Shown: positions 1 to 10,915, counted from the first letter of the stretch. The stretch is DNA of 64,000 nucleotides from Acheta domesticus (GCA_031308135.1 JAHLJT010008756.1:130942997-131006996); one strand, 5' to 3'. Numbers and translations: made by a program. The notes: a model not told the origin generated them from the sequence alone.

Positions 1-669
1 ACCGAGTCAGCACAAATGACTGAGTCAATGCAGATGCTGTAGTGTGCTGTCTACCACCGCAAACGGATATTTTATTTTATTTGTTGTTCGAAATTTGTTT
101 TTTGTTGTTATGTTGACAAAAGGAATTGGATTTTATAAAATCCACGCAGTGAGATTAATAACATTACATAGGGAACACCACACTGTTTCGACGCCCGCTC
201 TTAGGTTTGTCATACTTGGACACGCCGGCCTTTTCATCTTTTAAAAGAATCTTAAGAATCTGTGAGAGTTCATTGATTCGAAAGAGCCAGTCATAGTTTG
301 GGTTTTCGTGTTTTCTTTAGATGATAAAATACTTGTACTAATGTAGGATATTTCTTGAGAGCATATTTTTCACACGAGTCAGGAGAAATTCAACAAGACG
401 TACAATGTACTTCACTAAAGTGAATATTTACTTCAATTACTTTTCTGGCGAAGGGTAGATTATATCATGTTTGTACAAAGGTATATTTTTTCACTTCAAC
501 AAAATTGTTATTTTATTCGAAGAATTTTATCAAAAAATTTTTGTACAAGAAATGAAATATTGTTAATGTTAAGTGCGTATTAAATGGCATATTTTAGAAT
601 TTTTAGGTCATAAATGCATATTTTTAAAAGTATATTTCATGATTTGTTAGGGCATAAAAATCCTCTCCG
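1..669. other. AT-rich DNA, no gene seen
   Basis: This stretch is AT-rich with many stops in all frames. I see no domain, repeat array or transposon end in it. The right edge abuts the tail of a minus-strand SINE copy. Confidence 0.5.
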
Positions 670-1203
670 TATTAATTAGTAATCCCGGCGCGTCAACTGA
701 TAAGGTGGTGATCCCGTAAGTGTAGTGCACATTGTTATCGCCGAAGGTGGCGGAAGTCTCCCGCTAGATCGCGAGTTCAGGCGCCGACATGCCTGCGAGG
801 ATTTCATCCCCCAGATCACTCCCACCAGCACGGCACCGCTCCAGCCGGGACAAACTCTAAGCTCCGGACTGGTCTCCCGGCATGAGTGGTCCATGTAAGT
901 GTAAGTGTAGTCCATGTAAGTGTAAGTAAGGCGTGAGGATAGGATAAGCAAGGAGCACAGGAGGTCTGTGACCCGCTTGTTTGAGCTCCGGCACTCCCTG
1001 ACTTTGCTCGGAGGAACCACAAAAACTACCCATCAAAGCAGCTAACCGGGGTACGTCTGATCTAGACAGCGGCTGGATTCTACCTAGCTATGTAGTTAAT
1101 GTCGTGAATACTGTCATCGGTGGAACTCGAACCTAGGGCATGTTAGTCAGAGGCACTGCAGTGACGTCAATTGATGCGGTGAGAAGGCGGGGAACGTCTG
1201 GGT
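670..1203 (-). mobile_element. SINE1, near full-length, tRNA-derived
   Basis: Read on the minus strand, this copy starts with a tRNA-like head near 1200. The head has the B-box-like stretch CTAGGTTCGAGTTCC near 1115-1130. A body of about 400 bp follows, shared with at least nine other places in the window, for example 8746-9161, 40918-41462 and 61530-62074. Diagnostic body pieces are the reverse complement of GCCGGGAGACC near 880, the GTCGGCGCC-type block near 780, and the tail segment ending near 670. A short AGTGTAAGT-type duplication lies inside it at 893-930. RNA polymerase III promoter function is inferred from the boxes. The name SINE1 is mine. Confidence 0.8.
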
Positions 1204-1240
1204 CGGCGGAATAGTGGAGTCGTCGAAGACGACGGTGACG

Positions 1241-1595
1241 GAAGTTGTTTTTTTAAATATCCATTTATTAATGAATGAATATACATGGTTCAGTGTTATA
1301 TATACGACATCATATGTATTTTTCGACTTAATAAAACTTAAATGCTAGTCTTACAATTATATCCTGGTTGCAAGCTGGTAGATGGTTGCTAAGTCGTAAT
1401 GGGTTGCTTGGATTATTGAGGTTATTTTGGAGCGCAATACGGTGAACTATAGGGGATATATTCAACTTTTTGTGGAGTTGAGAGTGTGAGATAAACCATG
1501 TTGCATGAGTGGCAAGCCTGAGGAAATGGTTTTCGATGATCAGTAATTTGATGTTAGTTTTGGAGGCATTGATCCAGATAGGGCATGCATAACAG
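1241..1595 (-). pseudogene. Jockey-type LINE fragment, end of reverse transcriptase
   Basis: The minus-strand frame from about 1595 to 1328 reads YACPIWINASKTNIK, then NHFLRLATHATWFIS, then LHKKLNISPIV and NNPSNPL. This is the pattern of the C-terminal part of jockey-clade reverse transcriptases: a Y-x-CP-x-W block, an A-x-W-F-V/I block, L-H-x-x-L-x-I-P, and a closing NHPNPL-like block. Only this end remains, so the copy is 5'-truncated. Past the stop, minus-strand bases near 1252-1243 form an A-run that may be the poly-A tail. The SINE at 670-1203 lies immediately beyond. The jockey assignment rests on motif order alone. Confidence 0.65.
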
Positions 1596-1683
1596 GGGAC
1601 GGAAGGTGTGCGGGCAACGGGGACGACGGGAGAAGCAGAGCGGTGCGGTGGGGCCCAACGGCGCAGGGGCGGTAGGTTTAGAA

Positions 1684-2802
1684 CAGGGCTGTCCAAGCAG
1701 CCACCCGCAATGCATTTATTGTGGCCCGCGGAACGTTATGAGTCAAAAGTGAAAGTCCCTTTCATCCATGTCGGGCGAGAACATTTTTTGCACAGCGCAC
1801 GCGCCCTGCCAAAGTCAATTACCCCTTTAGTGTAAAAATTTGTTAACTTTGCATTTAAGGATATTCTTTAGTAAATTCAGAAATTCAAGATCATTCCAAT
1901 GTATTTCACTGATTTACTCATGGTACGGTCGTATATCACTCATGGTTCTACCCCCAGTTTTAGAGCAGCCGAGCAAACTGCCGATATGGGGAAGTCAGGT
2001 GTAGATCACCCGAGTAATCAAAATATGGCCCGCAACCATATTTTCAGGTTTCAGTTGTGGCCCTTGAGGCCTTGCGTGATTAAGGCCTGCCTGGTTCAAA
2101 GCAGGGTTGTCGCACTGGCGATGTTTTATTGTGGCCCGCGAAAGGTTTTTAGTCAAAAGTTAAAGTCCCTTTTATTCACGTAGGGCGAGAACATTGTGCG
2201 CCTAGTGCACGCGCCTTGTCGGAGTCAACATCCTCTTAACATAAAATTGGTTAAATGTAGATTGAAGGATTTTTTCTTGTGAATTCAGAAACTCAAAGTC
2301 GCCCCTATGTGATTCACTGCGTTATGCGTGCTACTGCCTGATATCACACGTTTTTCCATTCCTCCCATAGCGCAGCAGCCGGGAAAAGTGCCGAGATCAA
2401 CGGAGCGGGGAATTGATGTTTGGATTGTTCGAGTGATGAAAATATGGCCCGCGACCATATTAAAAGTTTTAGGTTTGGCTCGTGAGGACTTGTAAGTTGG
2501 TGCCGAGATCAACAGAACGGAGAATTGAGGTGTGGATTGTCCCAGTAATGAAAATATAGCCCGCGACCATATTAAAAGTTATACGAAATAATTAACTCGC
2601 TTTTAAATTTTGAAGCCACTTTGAAATTTTGAAGCCACTTTGAAATTTTGAAGCCACTGAAATTTTGAAGCCACTTTGAAATTTTGAAGCCATTTCCAAA
2701 TGTTGAAGTCACTTTTAAATTTTGAAGTCATTTTTGAATTTTGAAGCCACTTTTCCACATTAAAAGTTTGGCCCGTGAGACCTTGGAAGTTGGACACCCC
2801 TG
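1684..2802 (+). mobile_element. Cluster of non-autonomous hAT-like copies (hAT-A)
   Basis: The left end CAGGGCTGTCCAA (1684-1696) is the inverted counterpart of TTGGACACCCCTG (2790-2802). The flanks are gtttagaa (1676-1683) and atttagag (2803-2810). They share the core TTTAGA and match at 6 of 8 positions, as expected for an old hAT 8-bp duplication. A second left-like end, CAGGGTTGTCGC, starts at 2102 after gttcaaag. Internal blocks such as TTGTGGCCCGCG recur at 1718 and 2132, and GATCAACGGAGC-type blocks recur near 2395 and 2505. This looks like two or more copies joined head to tail rather than one clean element. No transposase is visible. The right part carries the 19-bp repeats that continue into the next array. 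Confidence 0.6.
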
Positions 2803-5800
2803 ATTTAGAGAGCGGCGGCGGCGGCTCGGGCAGCGAGGCGGCGGGCCACGGCGGCGGTGCGGCCCAGCGCGACTCCGCTGCCCGCCTCGTCTCGTCTCGC
2901 CGCTCCACTCCACTCGACGCGTCGACGCGGTGCCGCCGCCGCCGCCGCCGCCCTCCTCGCCCACAAAGAAGCGCCGGCAGACGCTAATTAATCAACACAA
3001 GGCCTCGCCTTTCGCCCCTCGCCCGCCGCCCTTCGCCCTTCGCCCCTCGCGCTCGCGGTCGCCGCCCACCGCCCACGGGCGACAGCTGGCGACGCCCTTT
3101 CCTCATTCCGCGTTGCCTTTAGCGACGCGCTCGGAGCACGCGCGGGACGCTTTGATTGCTGGAATTAGGAAAGGGATATTGGAATCCACAGAGTTGGGCA
3201 ACGGTGGGGAAAAAGCCCGAGTGAATGTCGTGAACGTTTTTGCACTTTCTTCTTTCGAATCAACTAATTAAGCCGTCACTTTGAAATTGTTAAGTCACTA
3301 CGAAATTGTTAATTCACTTTTAAATTTTGGAGTCACTTTTAAATTTTGAAGTCACTTTTAAATTTTGAAGTCACTTTTAAATTTTGAAGTCACTTTTAAA
3401 TTTTGAAGTCACTTTTAAATTTTGAAGTCACTTTTAAATTTTGAAGTCACTTTTAAATTTTGAAGTCACTTTTAAATTTTGAAGCCATTTCCAAATGTTG
3501 AAGTCACTTTTAAATTTTGAAGCCACTTTGAAATTTTGAAGCCACTTTGAAATTTTGAAGCCAGTTTGAAATTTTGAAGCCATTTCCGAATTTTGAAGTC
3601 ACTTTTAAATTTTGAAGTCATTTTTGAATTTTGAAGCCACTTTTCAACATTAAAAGTTTGGCCCGTGAGACCTTGGAAGTTGGACACCCCTGATTTAGAG
3701 AGCGGCGGCGGCGGCGCGGGCAGCGAGGCGGCGGGCCACGGCGGCGGTGCGGCCCAGCGCGACTCCGCTGCCCGCCTCGTCTCGTCTCGCCGCTCCACTC
3801 CACTCGACGCGTCGACGCGGTGCCGCCGCCGCCGCCGCCGCCCTCCTCGCCCACAAAGAAGCGCCGGCAGACGCTAATTAATCAACACAAGGCCTCGCCT
3901 TTCGCCCCTCGCCCGCCGCCCTTCGCCCTTCGCCCCTCGCGCTCGCGGTCGCCGCCCACCGCCCACGGGCGACAGCTGGCGACGCCCTTTCCTCATTCCG
4001 CGTTGCCTTTAGCGACGCGCTCGGAGCACGCGCGGGACGCTTTGATTGCTGGAATTAGGAAAGGGATATTGGAATCCACAGAGTTGGGCAACGGTGGGGA
4101 AAAAAGCCCGAGTGAATGTCGTGAACGTTTTTGCACTTTCTTCTTTCGAATCAACTAATTAAGCCGTCACTTTGAAATTGTTAAGTCACTACGAAATTGT
4201 TAATTCACTTTTAAATTTTGGAGTCACTTTTAAATTTTGAAGTCACTTTTAAATTTTGAAGTCACTTTTAAATTTTGAAGTCACTTTTAAATTTTGAAGT
4301 CACTTTTAAATTTTGAAGTCACTTTTAAATTTTGAAGCCATTTCCAAATGTTGAAGTCACTTTTAAATTTTGAAGCCACTTTGAAATTTTGAAGCCACTT
4401 TGAAATTTGAAGCCAGTTTGAAATTTTGAAGCCATTTCCGAATTTTGAAGTCACTTTTAAATTTTGAAGTCATTTTTGAATTTTGAAGCCACTTTTCAAC
4501 ATTAAAAGTTTGGCCCGTGAGACCTTGGAAGTTGGACACCCCTGATTTAGAGAGCGGCGGCGGCGGCGCGGGCAGCGAGGCGGCGGGCCACGGCGGCGGT
4601 GCGGCCCAGCGCGACTCCGCTGCCCGCCTCGTCTCGTCTCGCCGCTCCACTCCACTCGACGCGTCGACGCGGTGCCGCCGCCGCCGCCGCCGCCCTCCTC
4701 GCCCACAAAGAAGCGCCGGCAGACGCTAATTAATCAACACAAGGCCTCGCCTTTCGCCCCTCGCCCGCCGCCCTTCGCCCTTCGCCCCTCGCGCTCGCGG
4801 TCGCCGCCCACCGCCCACGGGCGACAGCTGGCGACGCCCTTTCCTCATTCCGCGTTGCCTTTAGCGACGCGCTCGGAGCACGCGCGGGACGCTTTGATTG
4901 CTGGAATTAGGAAAGGGATATTGGAATCCACAGAGTTGGGCAACGGTGGGGAAAAAAGCCCGAGTGAATGTCGTGAACGTTTTTGCACTTTCTTCTTTCG
5001 AATCAACTAATTAAGCCGTCACTTTGAAATTGTTAAGTCACTACGAAATTGTTAATTCACTTTTAAATTTTGGAGTCACTTTTAAATTTTGAAGTCACTT
5101 TTAAATTTTGAAGTCACTTTTAAATTTTGAAGTCACTTTTAAATTTTGAAGTCACTTTTAAATTTTGAAGTCACTTTTAAATTTTGAAGCCATTTCCAAA
5201 TGTTGAAGTCACTTTTAAATTTTGAAGCCACTTTGAAATTTTGAAGCCACTTTGAAATTTTGAAGCCAGTTTGAAATTTTGAAGCCATTTCCGAATTTTG
5301 AAGTCACTTTTAAATTTTGAAGTCATTTTTGAATTTTGAAGCCACTTTTCAACATTAAAAGTTTGGCCCGTGAGACCTTGGAAGTTGGACACCCCTGATT
5401 TAGAGAGCGGCGGCGGCGGCGCGGGCAGCGAGGCGGCGGGCCACGGCGGCGGTGCGGCCCAGCGCGACTCCGCTGCCCGCCTCGTCTCGTCTCGCCGCTC
5501 CACTCCACTCGACGCGTCGACGCGGTGCCGCCGCCGCCGCCGCCGCCCTCCTCGCCCACAAAGAAGCGCCGGCAGACGCTAATTAATCAACACAAGGCCT
5601 CGCCTTTCGCCCCTCGCCCGCCGCCCTTCGCCCTTCGCCCCTCGCGCTCGCGGTCGCCGCCCACCGCCCACGGGCGACAGCTGGCGACGCCCTTTCCTCA
5701 TTCCGCGTTGCCTTTAGCGACGCGCTCGGAGCACGCGCGGGACGCTTTGATTGCTGGAATTAGGAAAGGGATATTGGAATCCACAGAGTTGGGCAACGGT

Positions 5801-6260
5801 GGGGAAAAAAGCCCGAGTGAATGTCGTGAACGTTTTTGCACTTTCTTCTTTCGAATCAACTAATTAAGCCGTCACTTTGAAATTGTTAAGTCACTACGAA
5901 ATTGTTAATTCACTTTTAAATTTTGGAGTCACTTTTAAATTTTGAAGTCACTTTTAAATTTTGAAGTCACTTTTAAATTTTGAAGTCACTTTTAAATTTT
6001 GAAGTCACTTTTAAATTTTGAAGTCACTTTTAAATTTTGAAGTCACTTTTAAATTTTGAAGTCACTTTTAAATTTTGAAGTCACTTTTAAATTTTGAAGT
6101 CACTTTTAAATTTTGAAGTCACTTTTAAATTTTGAAGTCACTTTTAAATTTTGAAGTCACTTTTAAAATTTGAAGTCACTTTTAAAATTTGAAGTCACTT
6201 TTAAAATTTGAAGTCACTTTTAAATTTTGAAGTTACTTTTGAATTTTGAAGTCACTTTAT
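2742..6260. repeat. Composite tandem repeat, four units of about 0.85 kb
   Basis: Four successive units each contain a hAT-A right end, a GC-rich block of 465-466 bp and an AT-rich run of a 19-bp minisatellite. The GC blocks lie at 2811-3275, 3701-4166, 4553-5018 and 5406-5871, giving unit spacings of 890, 852 and 853 bp. The minisatellite unit is TCACTTTTAAATTTTGAAG, with variants TTTGAAATTTTGAAGCCAC and a CATTTCC form. The final run (5872-6255) is the longest. Units 2 to 4 are almost identical. Unit 1 differs by a few bases, including CTCGGG for GCGCGGG and one A fewer at the end of the block. The pattern fits unequal exchange between the 19-bp runs. Confidence 0.9.
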
Positions 6261-7069
6261 TGTAATCGCTGAATTTCAAAATTTTGTTGTTAATTAATGA
6301 AGAATGACGTTCACAACATGTGTCGTTTATATAACCTTTGAATATGTATCTCCAGAACAATGTCTTGGCAACTGTCAATGCCATCTTCAGTGCATACATT
6401 TAAAGATAATTCAATACTGTAAATGCCATCACATACATGCAGTACATACATTCTAAATTAATGTATAACATTCATGTATTTGAAATTTCGGTTATACTTC
6501 AATCACATTAATATGTAAAATTAGATGCACCTGTCTGTGTGATTCTCAAACGTCTGAACCACTGGCGCGATAGCTTCAAAATTTTGCACGTTTGAGAAAA
6601 CAACAAAAAAATGCAGTGTGTTGTGTGATACCAAAATTTTTCCACATATTTAGTTTCAACCCAACAGTTCAGTCACTAGAAACGCTCTCCGTAATTACAT
6701 TGTTGCCGGGCGAGCCCGGTGGAGCGGGCAAGACCGGAGGCGCAGGCTTTCCGGAAAAGGCAGAGTGGTTGGGGCGCTGGGTGGGTGGACAGAGCACGTC
6801 CAGCGAAGGGGCGGGCGGGACCGTTTAGTAAGTGATTCTGAGAAATAAATTCCCGAGCACCTTATAATCAGTTGGTCGTATTACGGCACGTTGTGAGTAG
6901 ATGAATGAATGCTGAAATCCTAACGCTGCAGGGTTTAGCTGCTTAATCCGCCCATAAGCCCCAGGGAGGTCGGCGCCGTCTGGTGAAGCTGATTCAATTT
7001 GCAGGTAGCGCCATCGATACGTCGGAGGTATTACAGGAAAAAAAAACTTGCCATTGAATGGCTCCGAGC
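6261..7069. other. No gene seen
   Basis: AT-rich sequence with a small GC-rich patch near 6700-6830 that has no array. Short frames are present but show no recognisable domain. The right edge is the target-site copy of the next hAT element. Confidence 0.4.
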
Positions 7070-7738
7070 TAGTGTTTCTTAAACATTGATTCACTATCGA
7101 TAGTTTTCGATATTATCGTAGTTGAATATCGATATTTTCTCATTTTTAACACATAGATTTCGATAAGTATTTGTGTTTAGAAACAAATTTGTGTTTTCAT
7201 GCAAATTCTTGAGAAATAAATTACTACTTCAGTTTGTATTAGACTTTTATTGATGAAACATCCATGTACAAGCTTTAATTGTTAACACAAATTTGATAAC
7301 AGATTCCAATCGGTTCTGATGTATATTTTAATTTTGTAACAAGAACAAATTTTGGGGCATGAATAGTAATACGTTCGACGTATCCGTTTTCATTTGACCC
7401 CTTTTCATCGAAATAATTTCTCCCGCTTTGGGAAAAATGCACTCTGAGGGTAACGACGAAGCGGGTATGTTTAAGTATTTGAAAGCTACTGCCCAAAAGG
7501 ATAACCCTCCTAGAACTTAATTACAGCTTCCTTAATGCTAAAATTACTATTTCTCGATTTATTGTTTTATACGCTTATCATGTCGGTTTTGCTTGCTCTC
7601 AGTATTTTTGTCATTAAAAAGTTATTGTATGTATAAAACTGTAGATTTGAAACTATCGAAAAAAAATCGGCCACAACATCGATTGACAACAATAGTTTGA
7701 ACTATCGATAACAGACTATCGATGTCTATGAAACACTA
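7070..7738. mobile_element. Non-autonomous hAT element (hAT-B), 669 bp
   Basis: The left end TAGTGTTTCTTAAACATTGA mirrors the right end, whose reverse complement starts TAGTGTTTCATAGACATCGA. The flanking 8-mers are ctccgagc (7062-7069) and ctcgaagc (7739-7746), which match at 6 of 8 positions. Both subterminal regions are rich in ATCGAT motifs. The interior is AT-rich, and the only frame of note (73 codons, minus strand) has no domain I recognise. The 8-bp duplication and short terminal repeats support hAT. The family is unnamed. Confidence 0.65.
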
Positions 7739-7856
7739 CTCGAAGCGGAAGGTCTTAGAGTTCGACTCGCCATCTAGGGCAGATTTTTGACACCAGCTTG
7801 ATAGCTAGGTCATGCACTTCAAAACACTTAAACGCACTTCGTTGCCGACCATGTTA

Positions 7857-8098
7857 AGGTGGCTCTACACATTCCGCATTCGCCGAGCAGCGAGCTACCG
7901 CTCGCCCCATCCCGACCAGCTGATGTGTTCGGCGAATGTTCGCTCCCTTTGATGTGTCGAAAAGACCGACAAGCGATGGGTAGGGCGAGCGCCGAATGTT
8001 CGTCCCTCGGCAAATAGCAAGCGACCCATCCACACTATTCGGGATTCGGCGAGCGGTCGCTTGCTGTTCGCCGAATAGCGAATGTGTGATAGTCGCCT
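7857..8098. mobile_element. MITE with TTA duplication, PIF/Harbinger-like, 242 bp
   Basis: The left end AGGTGGCTCTACACATTC and the reverse complement of the right end, AGGCGACTATCACACATTCG, form long inverted repeats. They continue inward through CGGCGA/AGC blocks for about 50 bp. TTA is present on both sides (7854-7856 and 8099-8101). A 3-bp TTA/TAA target duplication with G-rich ends is typical of PIF/Harbinger MITEs. The interior consists of repeated TTCGGCGAA-like motifs and has no coding capacity. Confidence 0.6.
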
Positions 8099-8101
8099 TT
8101 A

Positions 8102-8574
8102 GGAGATGAGCGGGGAGCGTATGGAGAAGCGGCTGGCTTAGATACCTGGAGCGCCCCCCCCCCAGCAAACTTACTCTTTGGCTTGCAACGTTCTCACGTT
8201 TTAGTAGGGGAAAGATACCGTCTTTTCCCGAAATATAACAAGCGCTACTCTGACCTTGACCTTACCCTAATGACCGTTCAGATGGTGCTCTCGGAAAGAC
8301 GAAACAATTAACCAGCACGGGCGAATGAGGAGCGATCCTAGAGCTTTCCTCTTCTCCTTCTTTCGCCTCTTCCCTTGTACAGGGCGAGAAGTGTTGTAAT
8401 ATTCAGACCACTCACCTTTCCCTGGATAGCAGGGTTCAATTCTCCGTCAGCCGATAAACCAACCGGAAATGAAAACTAATGTGCTTACTTGGAAACAAAC
8501 GCCTTACTTTACGTAACAAAACTTGTTGCGCTCCAGTTGAGGATTGAAGCAGTATTTGCGGCTTATATCACAGT
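8102..8574. other. No gene seen
   Basis: Mixed-composition sequence with an eight-base C-run near 8156 and a pyrimidine-rich patch near 8345. I see no domain or repeat. It ends where the reverse SINE fragment begins. Confidence 0.4.
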
Positions 8575-9478
8575 TGTGATCATTAGTCCTGTAAGTGTAG
8601 TGCACGTTTTTATCACAGGAAGTGGCAATGCAATGTTCTTCCACCATTGGATGGCGAGATCAGGCGCCGTTCAACACTTCTGCTTGTGGAGTTTTCGCCA
8701 GTTAGAAATCTCCCACCAGCGGGACACCTCACCAGCCAGGACAAGCAGTCGCTGTCTGGAGGAGAATTCTAGCGGCCGGCTGCTCTGATCGGTAGTTTTC
8801 CGTGGTTTCTCCGATCAACACCAGGTGAATGACGGAGCAGTACCCTAACAAACGGGCCACGGACCGCGCGCGTTCTTTCCTCCCTCTTCCTTGTCCTATA
8901 CACACACACTTACACTAACATGCACTACACTACCACACATGCCGGGAGGCCGGTTGGGAGCTTGTCCCGGCTGGGGCGGTGCCCCTCTGATGGGAGATAC
9001 CTGGTTGAGGGGTAAAACCCCGGTAGTCGACGGTAGGTCGGCGCCAGATCTTGCCATCCAGCGGGGAAAAATCATCGCCACCTCACGAGAAAAAACATGC
9101 ACTATACTTACGGGATTAATGACCTAAGTAGTTGACGCTCCCGGAAACACGAATCAATCAGTAAAAACCAGGACAAGCTCTAATCTTCTGACATGTGTGG
9201 TAGAGTAGAGTAAGTGGAATTACGTGTAGGTAAGGGATGAATGTAGGGCAAGGAAGAGAAAGCAAAGATCGCACGCGGACCGTGGCCTGGTGCTTTTTGA
9301 TGGAAGAACTCGCGGATCACTACCTCTCAAAGCATATGTACACTAGAATTCTCCTCCAAACAGCAGCTCAATTCGGCCTAGCTATCTAGCCAAGGTCGAA
9401 AACTGTACCACAGTCGAGCCTCTAACCCTGTGACATCCCGATCAGAGGTCGGATGCTCTGAGCCACCTCAGCCCGTTG
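8575..9478 (-). mobile_element. SINE1 minus copy, interrupted by another SINE1
   Basis: Two minus-strand pieces belong together. The 3' part is 8575-8745 and the 5' part, with the tRNA-like head, is 9168-9478. The head on the minus strand contains GAGGTGGCTCAGAGCATCC and a degenerate B box. The pieces meet at CCAGGACAAG, which is present on both sides of the plus-strand insertion. This shows that one older copy was split by a younger one. Confidence 0.75.
8746..9167 (+). mobile_element. SINE1 plus copy nested in a minus SINE1
   Basis: This 5'-truncated copy starts at CAGTCGCTGTCTGGA and ends with the family tail CACGAATCAATCAGTAAAAA. It is flanked by a perfect 10-bp duplication, CCAGGACAAG, at 8736-8745 and 9168-9177. 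Target-site duplication, a 3' tail and 5' truncation are marks of LINE-driven target-primed insertion. It contains the CCGATCAACACCAGG block near 8810 and the GTCGGCGCCAGATC block near 9038. Confidence 0.8.
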
Positions 9479-9688
9479 GGTGACTACAGTACCCGCAGCG
9501 TATAGCGACTCTGACAGTTGTCTTGCCACGTGTTTGGTACGTCATGTGACCTGTTCTGAAGCAATGAGCTTGCGAGAATTTGTTTACTTTCTCATAACCA
9601 AGGCTCAGCGTTGCCTCTCAACTGACTCACACCAAGTCGTTGAGGCGATAAGGTTCGGCTTTGGCGAAACTTATGAACATGACACATC

Positions 9689-9738
9689 ATTCCTGTCAGT
9701 ACACATCATTCCTGTCAAGACACATCATTCCTGTCAGT
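9689..9738. repeat. Short tandem repeat, three copies
   Basis: The motif ACATCATTCCTGTCA occurs three times in a row with small spacer changes. Only about 50 bp are involved, and no function is implied. Confidence 0.7.
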
Positions 9739-9799
9739 AAATGTTAATGTTTTCAGATTTGATTGATTTCATTTGTCTGTGATCCAGGTGATGACATGT

Positions 9800-10137
9800 G
9801 CGTTGTAATGTGCGGCAACATCGCATGGTGCCGCTTGTAGTAATGTGCGGCAACAGCGCGCAGTCACATATAGTTATGTGTCGTAACATGGCGTTGAGTC
9901 ACTAATAGTAATGTGTGGCAACAATGCGCAGAGTCGCTTATAGTAATGTGCCGCAACATAACGTTGAGTCGCTTATAGCAATGTGCCGCAACATAACGTT
10001 GAGTCGCTTATAGTAATGTGCCGCAACATAACGTTGAGTCACTTATAGTAATGTGCCGCAACACGACGTTGAGTCGCTAATAGGCAACATGACGAGTCGC
10101 TTATAGTAACGTGCGGCAACAGCGCGCAGAGTCGCTT
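9800..10137. repeat. 35-bp minisatellite, about nine copies
   Basis: A 35-bp unit recurs from about 9800 to 10137. Its two halves are AGTCGCTTATAGTAATGTG and CCGCAACATAACGTTG. Outer copies are diverged or shortened (one is cut near 10081), and the central three are nearly identical. The right edge runs into GC-rich single-copy sequence. Confidence 0.85.
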
Positions 10138-10139
10138 AT

Positions 10140-10915
10140 ACGCTGCCGGTACTGTAGAGTGGCTCGGGAGAAATCCGGCCATTGCCGGGTACAGCGTGCG
10201 CTTCCGGGCCGTCCAGGACCGCACGAGGCCGTGCTTAAAACATGCGCCGCGCGTCCGCCCCGTGCACGCACGTCCGCGCGTGAAAACGCACGGGCGGGGA
10301 CGCTGGCACGTGGCGACACGCGGAGCGCGGGGTGCCAACTTACGCATAAAGAACGCGAGAGCACGTGGGCCTCGCGAACAATGGCCGCTGCCGGCACGAA
10401 ATGGCGAAATGTTGGTGATTGTGTGATGTTTGAATTGCTTTTCACGTCATTGGGCGTTTTCGGAGGTCGGAATTGGCATGATGATGTTACAAGCTGTGTG
10501 CGTTACTTTTTTGGAAATGTGCGATGAAAATCGATTTTTACCCTTATCAACCAATTTTATGCATGTTTCAAACGAATGTGATTGTTGTTGCCAGAAAGTT
10601 TCACTCATATAAAGCAAAACAACGCAAAAAAATAAAATCTTGCGTAGAAATTATTTGAACATTTTGGGAAGTACTGCTTCTGGTTATTCCATCAATATCT
10701 AGAACTGGTTATTTCACCAATTGATGCATAGATAATTGATTGCGCAAATACGTTTGTTCAGTTTCACTTCTTATCTAATTTGTGAACAATTCTCAGTAAT
10801 TTTCTTGATTTTTACTTGCCTTTTCTCTTTTTATGTAATATTTTTTTATATATGCCTATCTATAAGTGTACCTGTCTGCCTGACTACATTTCCGTCTGCC
10901 TGTCTCCTTATTTAG
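10140..10915. other. GC-rich island then AT-rich DNA, no gene seen
   Basis: Positions 10140-10420 are CpG-rich with several overlapping frames on both strands. None shows a recognisable domain. From 10430 the sequence becomes AT-rich. A 138-codon plus-strand frame (10111-10527) begins inside the 35-bp array, so it is not a credible gene. Confidence 0.4.

Noticed and set aside
2930..5863. A Pro/Arg-rich frame of 112-113 codons repeated four times
   Set aside because: It lies in the tandem GC block and is copied with it. One added A shifts its end in units 2-4, and other frames overlap it on both strands. There is no sign of coding constraint.
3276..6255. CRISPR-like regular repeats
   Set aside because: The 19-bp units are directly joined without unique spacers, and the DNA is eukaryotic.
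10111..10527. A 138-codon frame next to the 35-bp array
   Set aside because: It begins inside the minisatellite and has no domain similarity that I can see.
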